Positions 57,311 to 64,000 of a stretch of 64,000 bases of DNA are shown here, in pieces (the first letter of the stretch is position 1; the number at the start of each line of letters is the position of its first letter). The notes beneath the pieces are model-generated. The model saw only the letters and a list, made by a program, of their open reading frames with translations. It did not search any database and was not told where the DNA came from. The DNA comes from Branchiostoma floridae (taxonomy: Eukaryota > Chordata > Leptocardii > Amphioxiformes > Branchiostomatidae), in the NCBI RefSeq assembly GCF_000003815.2, contig NC_049985.1, positions 1,975,762 to 2,039,761 on the forward strand. The letters are read 5' to 3'. The position numbers were made by a program, and so were the translations under genes.

Positions 57311-57416
57311 TGCCATAGCAAACGGCAACACCCCCAGTCCCAGACAAATTTTCTCTTCAAGGTAAGTGTGCCATCTGGCGGTTTTCATGAGTACTGCAGC
57401 CAGAAGACAAACCAAC

Positions 57417-60400
57417 ATGGCCGCCTCCATGTCGTCAGTCGCACGCTTGGCACGACTTCGGTCCTGTTTCACCGTTTCTACGCGGGCAGTCAGCTACTGT
57501 AATGGACACACGGTTGGCCGAGTCAATGGTAAAGGTAAGCAACTTAAAATAAACCCCAAAAAGTTACGATTATGTTCTCTGAGAGGTCGATTGGTTGAAG
57601 ATTTGCCCCCCTCCCCACGTGCACGATCGCCCCATTTCAGCCTTCACGTTACAGAAAGGTTACAGACTTACAGTTGTAGCATTAATTGCTACATAAGTAT
57701 ATACTTTTATATAGTTAATCTTATCATTTTTTTTAAATAATAGTAAGTAAGATCAGCCAGTACAACTGCATATCAAAATCTGAGCATGATCACCACACCA
57801 CATAATTTGTGTGTGCACGTGCGCTGCTTTCTGATTTTCTGAACTTCGGGATACTAAGGGGGTGTAGACTGGAGTCCAGCCATATTCGCTTACGTCCGCT
57901 CCAGAAGGTCTCTACCCGTGTTGGTATCTGTATCTGTATCTGTATCTATATAGCCGGTATAACCGCCGTTCGGCGTAACACACCAGCTTTGCAGGCACGC
58001 GGCGCGGCAGCAGCTGGTTATATTACACCGAACAACTCGTTACCCCTAACTTTTGCACATCTATCTGCAAGCGTTCTTTAAAACTACCAAGAGAAGATGC
58101 CCCTACTGTACTTGGTGATAACAAGTTCCACTCTACGATAGTTCTGGGAAAGTACGAATTTTTTAACACATCAATCCTAGGTTGGTAACTCTGGTATTTG
58201 AAGGCATGACTGTTTCTTGTTCTTTTTTGAGCTGGTATTAGATACTTATCCGTTGGTACGTCCACCAGTTTATTGGTCATTTTGTACATCATGGAAAGTC
58301 TGGACATTTTCCTTCTGTCTTCAAGTGACATCCACTGCAAATCTGTTTTCATTTTGGTAACACTAGAATCCCTGTTATAGTTGTTTGTGCAGAATCGGGC
58401 AGCTTGGTTCTGTACCCTTTCAAGTTTATCTTTGTCTTTCTTTGTATACGGGTCCCATGATACTGTAGCGGCATATTCAAGGTTAGGTCTTACTACTGAC
58501 GTGTATGCAAGTGATTTTACCCTGGTTGTAGAAGGTATGTAGTGACCTTCGGGAGCAGACTTAAGCGAACAGGGCTGGACTCCAGTCCAGGCAAAGGGGG
58601 TTGTGTATCATTCATTGTGAACCCACACTCATGAGGGAGGGGGTGGGTAAGCTGGGGTATAAACACAATGACAAAATTGAATACCCATCCGATTGTCATC
58701 TGATGAAACTGGCCATTTACACGAAGGGAAAGAACCTCAATGTCAATACACATCCTCAAGGTATATCTAAAGTGTGCAACTGGTCTCTCTCCCCTGCTTG
58801 TAGCTGTGAACTGCAGAAGTCTGAGACCCCCTCAACAGTTTCCTGACTATCTGAGACTCCGACATGTCCACAGCAGGGCACTCCACACTGGATACAGGTA
58901 ACGTTATACATCTCACATTATGTAAATCTCATCTCTACCGATACCCATCATTCCCTGATCTGTATCCTCGAGCCATAACTGTTCTCGCCCCTCTGTTGTA
59001 TAAGACATTCTATTAAAGAAGAATGAAAAAATATAAGTAAACAACAAATCAGTCCAAGGACAACTGTTCTTAATCGAAATAAAGTATGATATGCTGTCCT
59101 TGCTGGATAGTGGATAGTGAGTGAGCGAGTGAGCTCATTTATACTGTTAGCATACCTTGTACACTTTTGTATTGTAATCTCCATTGTCGCTTAGTTTCTT
59201 TTTGCGTAGCGTCATAGTCTGTATCCTATAGACTGACTGAGAGAGAGAGAGAGTTAGCATACGTTTCAGCATACATTGATGCATGTAACATTTGTAAGAT
59301 ATTGTAAGATGATATGTATTTTATGTAAGATGGTTGCCTGATGTTTATGGGATTTTGTCCCTTCCCAGATTATTATCTGAGAGTCCAGCTGCTGAAGCTG
59401 AGGAGGCCGACCTTCACAACATAATCAAGGACACAGAAAAGGTCACAGGTCAGAGGTTAACTCTACGTATTGCTGCCATCCTTACTGAAAATAAATGATA
59501 GTTCACCTAAATGGTGCAAAATACTGTACTTCCATTTACATTTACCGTGAAGGCAGATCTCAGGTGCCTGTCTGACTCCCTTTGGTTGGCTATACTCCTT
59601 GGCCAGCTTTGATACTATGTTATGGCACCGTAGAATCTTGGAGATTACCATTTATTTACATCAAGAAATGACGTTAGTTTCAGCTAACTTTTGTTCAAAT
59701 GTTTGTTCTATCTCCCTGCAGGATCCGGGGAGCAGCACAGTTTCCAGGCTGAGACCCTGAAGCTGCTGGATATCGTAGCCAAGTCGCTCTACTCTGACAA
59801 AGAGGTAACTGTTTGTTAGTTTTTTTTTTTTTTTACTCAATGGTCACCATGTAACAAGGCCTGAAGGCCACTCAAGGTTACGGGTTACATGATTGGAACT
59901 GTAACAGCAACTCTTCGCCCTAGGTCAGAAACATCATGATTGAGACCAGCCCAATTGCTCACTATGAGTGAGGACTAACTGACCCAATAGGCGAAGCAGG
60001 GGTTACGAGGGCTGCTCGGGAGATTCCCTACTCCCTCTCTTGGGAGAATTTAGACCAGCTTACTGGATAGTTCTCCTTCTTCCATTTGTCATTCTAAGCT
60101 TTTGAAAATGCATTGTATTAGTTTCATATCCTGAACTTCAGATATTTAAATTGATGGGATGAAATTTTTGTCCGTCCCTATAAGATAAATAAGAAAATTT
60201 CCTATCCGAGGGATGCATCCTGAAGACAGCTAACATGAAATGATTTTAGAGACTGTTTCACTGTAAATGCAGAAACTTTTGCGGTGGTTTAATGGTGGCG
60301 GTTTTTGCGGTGGCCACTTCAGCGCAAACTTAAAACCAACGCGAACGTTTTTCCGTGGCAGTAAGAGACTAAGTGCATGGTGCTGCCGCGAACTTAAAAC

Positions 60401-63400
60401 CACCGCGAAAAGTCCTTTTTCCTGCTAAGGCTAAATTAAATCCCTGCAAACTTAAATGCATTTACAGTATTCCGGTTTACTGAGGTCAAAAGACTATCTA
60501 AGCAGGAAGATGTTTAAGACAGGCTTCTTGTAGAATCAGATAAAGGAGAGACATATGAAAAGAAGGTAAAATTATGAAACCTTTGCAGGTTTTTGTCAGG
60601 AAGCTTATATCCAATGCCAGTGCCTTTATTCACCATTTTACTACCTTCAGAGGAAGGAGTGCTCGTTTAAGAAGTTAAAGAAAAAGCTTTTTAGAACAGT
60701 AAAATTATGTGAAAATAAAATCCTGCCAAATCTCTGCAGGTTTTCGTCAGGGAGCTCATATCCAATGCCAGTGATGCTTTAGAGAAGCTGCGGTACCTGT
60801 CCTTGACACAAGGGGGCAGCAGTGAGCTGGCGGTGCCCCTGGAGATTCACCTGGGCACCGACCTGGTGCAGGGCACCTTCACCATCCAGGACACCGGCGT
60901 TGGACTCACGCAGGAGGAAATCATCGAGAACCTCGGGACCATTGCGCGATCTGGGTCAAAGGTATGGATATCATTATAGAGTCAAAGCTGGTCCGCAAAT
61001 GTTTGTCCAGCTTTGGGCAGAAAGGTTTTGACGCTTCTCAGAGATGGCTTATTTTTTGGGAGGCATCTGTCAGGATGTTTTGAAAATTTCCTTCTTGAAG
61101 ATTGGAAGGTCTTTAAACTCCCGTCACGGCCAGGAAAGCTCTTGGGAGAGCCATTTATCTCCCTTCTCCTTCAGGAGAACTGAGCAAATTTATCTGGACA
61201 TGTGACCTTACAGATGCATGATACAACCAATGCGTCAAAGGTAGTTGGAAGAAGAACAAGATCAACAAGAGTTGAAAGCGTTCACACCTCTGTGAAATAC
61301 TGAAAACACTTGTATGTCCTGATAATTGACAAATGAAGAATTTTGACTTCTGATTCATCCTTCATGTCCTGCCAGTCTGCTGTTATACCATACTTTCTCT
61401 CACTTCTTGTCACTCTACCATGTTCAAATAAGTATGGACACACAAGAACACAAACATGCAAACCCACTGTAAAGAAATCCTCTGTAAACAAAGGCAATTA
61501 CATCTTGTTTTCTGCTTTGCTGCAGGCGTTCTTGAGTGAGCTGGATAACCGCGGCCAGTCCTCGTCAGCGGCCAGCAGCATCATCGGCCAGTTTGGTGTG
61601 GGGTTCTACTCCACCTTCATGGTGGGGGACAAGGTCCAGGTCTTCACACGCTCACACCAACCGGACAGTCCCGGGTACTGCTGGACATCTGATGGGTGAG
61701 AACTACTCACTTTCTTATTACTACATGTACACATGGTCGGTGTGGGGTTCTACTCCACCTTCATGGTAGGGGACAAGGTCCAGGTCTTCACCCGCTCACA
61801 CCAACCGGACAGTCTGGGGTAGTGCTGGACTTCTGATGGGTGAGAACTACACACTTTCTTATTACTACATGTACACATGGTCGGTGTGGGGTTCTACTCC
61901 ACCTTCATGGTAGGGGACAAGGTGCAGGTCTTCACCCGCTCCCACCAGCCGGACAGTCCGGGGTACTGTTGGACTTCACACTTTCTTATTACTACATGTA
62001 ATCAGTTACTAGTACAGTATTACATAGCTACAGAACCTGAAAACCACCATGTAACTTACCAGCTATATATGGTCACCTGCTCACACCAACCGGACAGTCC
62101 CGGTTACTGCTGGACTTCTGATGGGTGAGAACAGCACACTTTCTTATTACTACATGTACATATTACACATCATCGGCCAGTTCACACCAACCGGACAGTC
62201 CCAGGTACTGTTGGACTTCTGATGGGTGAGAAATTTGTTTCTAGAACTGGACAGTTTCTAGAACTGTAATGATGCAAATCTAAATTGCATAACTGAAGAC
62301 CCAGTGTAGAAACAAGGAGAACTATATGGTCTTGTTCCATGCTTCTAGGTACAGGTACTGTATATCGTAGTGTTATGATTTCTGCCACAAACCTAGTGAT
62401 ATTAAACTTGAAAGATTGATGATCTAAATTCCTAGAGTCAGTATGAATTTGAATCGACCAGAGTTGTATGTTTGTCCTCAGCTCTGGTTCTTACGAGCTT
62501 GCGGAGGCGGAAGGCGTTCAGCTTGGTACCAAGATCGTGGTCCACCTGAAGAAGGAGTGTATGCAGTTTGCACGGGAGGACGACATCAAAGGTAATAAGT
62601 GTGCCTGTAAACCCATATAGTTGTGACCTCTCAGGCTCTGGTATGTCCAAGGCAGTGTATGTGGTTTGTCATGTGTACATTCCTGCTACAGGCAACTCTG
62701 CATCTGAACTTTCCTAAAACTTGTCAATATTAATTTACTCCCATAGGAGCACACATAAATCTGCATCTTACTACATACTGCATCAAATTAATTTTGTACT
62801 AAAATGTATTTCTATGAAAAGAAGGATTACTTTTTACTACTACTAGTATATTGGATCTGTGTTGTCTTGTTCAGTTTTGAAAGATCAGCACTACTCAAGT
62901 CCTTACTATGATCTTAAAAATGTAGAATGAGTTGCCTCCATATATACAGTTGTTGTTAGTTAAGACAATGGTTGGACTGTATTTTTCCTCCCTGACAGAA
63001 ATCGTGACCAAGTACAGTAACTTTGTGAACTGCCCCATCTACCTGAATGGGAAACGGCTCAACACTGTAGAGGTGGGTATCGATTATAAGTTCACTGTGT
63101 TCACATGTTAGTGGGGTCCTCTACTTTATCCAGGACATTTTCTTGACTAGTGTTAACATACAAAACAAAAAAACTGTACAAGTGGCTTCCTCTGCTTTGC
63201 CTAAGACACTTTCTTTACTATTTCTTTTCTGTATCTGAATCTATATAGCCCTTCAGCACAACACAACAACTTTGCAGGCATGCGGCACAGCAGCAGCTGA
63301 ATTGTTGAACAACCTGTCACATCTAACCTTTAACCTATTCATACGACTATGATGCAAATATCTCACTGGCGAAGTAGTCTCAAAACTAGAAAAGTGGCCT

Positions 63401-64000
63401 TTTCATTTCGTTATTGTTACCTTTTGTTATTTAGTTGTTCTTATTCTTGTATGTGTGTTCTTTCTCTATATACTGTAAATGCATTTAAGTTTGTGGGGAT
63501 TTAATTTGTTGTTTTTTGTCTTATCCTCATTAAAATAAATGTGAATTAAAAATTTTGCATCCTTTTCACCCAGGCCCTGTGGATGCTCGATGCCAAGAAC
63601 GTAACCGATGAACAACATGAGGAGTTTTACCGTTTCCTGGCCAACGCTTACGACAGTCCGCGCTACCGGCTGCAGTACCAGACTGACGCTCCACTCAACA
63701 TTCGCAGCCTTTTCTACATCCCTGCGCACAAGCCAAGTAAGATATGGAATGTAATGGTAGTGTGTGTAGCCCAGTGGTTAGCAACCCTGTCTGTGGACTT
63801 GTTTGCATTTGTTGAGGTTATTAGTAATACCTGGATGTCTAACCTTCATCGACGATCATGTACTTCTACTGTTACATTTAGGTACACATCCCTACCGTAG
63901 ACGTATGATAATGTGTTTTTTTTTTTCCAGCAATGTGGGACATGAGCAGACAGGAAGGCCTGGGAGGAGTAGCCCTGTACAGCCGGAGGGTGCTCATCCA
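57417..64000 (+). CDS. TRAP1: TRAP1, mitochondrial HSP90 chaperone, first 10 coding exons (3' end beyond the window)
   Basis: Exons 57417-57534, 58804-58897, 59369-59448, 59722-59804, 60740-60961, 61526-61695, 62482-62591, 62999-63072, 63574-63736 and 63931-64000+ join in frame to 394 residues, a little over half the usual length of about 700. TRAP1 is the ATP-driven HSP90 of the mitochondrial matrix. The start is Arg-rich without acids ([12 protein letters not shown]), a fair targeting peptide; ATG 57417 has an ideal context (CAACATGG), while in-frame ATGs at 57366 and 57387 are weaker. The GHKL ATP site is present: [15 protein letters not shown] (129-143; Glu130 and Asn134), DTGVG (176-180) and GQFGVGFYS (220-228). 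[14 protein letters not shown] and [15 protein letters not shown] start the middle domain. Parts of exons 5 and 6 with their splice sites are duplicated in the adjoining introns. Confidence 0.97.
57869..58585. mobile_element. Foldback element, family H, carrying a retrotransposon fragment
   Basis: 42-bp ends at 57869-57910 and 58544-58585 are inverse copies with few changes (CTGGAGTCCAGCC, then TTCGCTTA, GTC and GCTCC, ending AGGTC). The whole space between them is the 3' end of a non-LTR retrotransposon. It lies in TRAP1 intron 1. Confidence 0.82.
57911..58543 (-). pseudogene. Non-LTR retrotransposon reverse transcriptase, C-terminal fragment plus 3' tail
   Basis: On the minus strand an open frame (from about 58530 to 58023) encodes the C-terminal part seen after the reverse transcriptase core in CR1/L2-like proteins: [16 protein letters not shown], then [36 protein letters not shown] and a [11 protein letters not shown] motif. 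The frame ends at 58023 and is followed by a GATACA simple repeat (57925-57955), as in retrotransposon tails. The 5' part with the catalytic core is missing, so it is a dead 5'-truncated copy. A tail of the same family lies at 63236-63345. Confidence 0.85.
59565..59646. mobile_element. Family C element, half copy (TRAP1 intron 3)
   Basis: Inverse of the left half of the copy at 8189-8325: shared ccttggccagctttgatact, tatggcaccgtag and ttggagatta. Confidence 0.65.
60260..60469. mobile_element. Foldback MITE, family D, copy 3 (TRAP1 intron 4)
   Basis: The ends are actgtaaatgcagaaac and cttaaatgcatttacagt. The inside matches the copy at 37243-37455 (tccgtggcagtaagagacta; aaaagtcctttttcc). Confidence 0.88.
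60545..60637 (+). repeat. Decoy duplicate of the TRAP1 exon 5 acceptor
   Basis: tttgcag|gtttttgtcaggaag, then cttatatccaatgccagtg, copies the real acceptor and first 39 bases of exon 5 (60740 on), 151 bp upstream. The AG is at 60587-60588. After the match the frame is lost. Confidence 0.88.
61739..62230 (+). repeat. Degraded tandem copies of the TRAP1 exon 6 donor half
   Basis: The second half of exon 6 with its donor (from ggtgtgg at 61595) recurs at 61739 and 61883 (144-bp period) and in shorter pieces at about 62066 and 62185. Copy 1 has a stop (GGGTAG for GGGTAC); copy 2 has lost its donor; the short pieces keep GATGG|GTGAGAA. None has an acceptor. Confidence 0.92.
63236..63345 (-). mobile_element. 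3' tail of the same non-LTR retrotransposon family (TRAP1 intron 8)
   Basis: tctgtatctgaatctatata, then ctttgcaggcatgcggcaca and gcagcagctg match the tail of the element at 57911-58543 in the same orientation. Only 110 bp or so are left. Confidence 0.75.

Noticed and set aside
56794-57360. 188-codon minus-strand frame with a 19-residue repeat
   Set aside because: The 57-bp minisatellite unit is a multiple of three, so it stays open without being coding.
61739-62230. Extra alternative TRAP1 exons
   Set aside because: The copies lack acceptors, and one has a stop and another has lost its donor.
63755-63800. A-box-like segment (tagcccagtggttagcaac) in TRAP1 intron 9
   Set aside because: No B box or shared body follows.

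Overview
This is an animal nuclear genome window: genes are split into short exons with GT-AG (once GC-AG) introns, coding density is low, microsatellites are long, and much of the rest is small foldback elements, SINE-like repeats and retrotransposon tails. The gene set (an ELMOD Arl-GAP, a CHAC1-type gamma-glutamylcyclotransferase, TRAP1, an intronless leucine-rich-repeat receptor), the intron richness and the kind of repeats suggest an invertebrate deuterostome, most likely amphioxus (Branchiostoma). The species call is inference; the window carries no diagnostic marker.

Layout. 0-14.6 kb: mostly repeats, including a hAT-like element with a 5-bp target duplication, an internally deleted mariner with intact ends and TA duplications, and a 174-bp tandem array split by a foldback element. 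Two weak minus-strand exon groups lie at its edges (about 2.6-2.9 kb and 14.5 kb). 18.8-25.6 kb: a complete nine-exon ELMOD1/2-like gene (+). 34.3-38.6 kb: a five-exon coiled-coil gene (+) I do not recognise. 39.3-42.6 kb: a three-exon CHAC1-like gene (-) with an ATF4/CRE-type promoter. 43.2-48.6 kb: a dense cluster of foldback elements. 47.7-51.5 kb: a tentative gene (+) whose third exon is a 39-bp in-frame minisatellite. 51.6-53.9 kb: an intronless LRR transmembrane receptor (+) with three YxEIPD tyrosine motifs in its tail. 57.4-64.0 kb: the first ten coding exons of mitochondrial HSP90 (TRAP1, +), cut by the window end.

The most unusual pattern is local duplication of exon edges. In four genes, short segments that span an exon-intron junction or stop codon are tandemly duplicated beside the real exon: ELMOD exon 8 donor, exon 9 acceptor and stop; coiled-coil exon 4 acceptor; TRAP1 exon 5 acceptor and exon 6 donor; the minisatellite-gene exon 3 donor. 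These leave decoy splice sites next to real ones. Units are about 39-151 bp, often 77-89 bp. From memory, minisatellites across exon-intron junctions were described at the amphioxus Adh locus; I could not verify that here.

The genes do not form one pathway. Each is an ordinary single-copy locus; the shared theme is how repeats and duplications have shaped their introns, ends and promoters.
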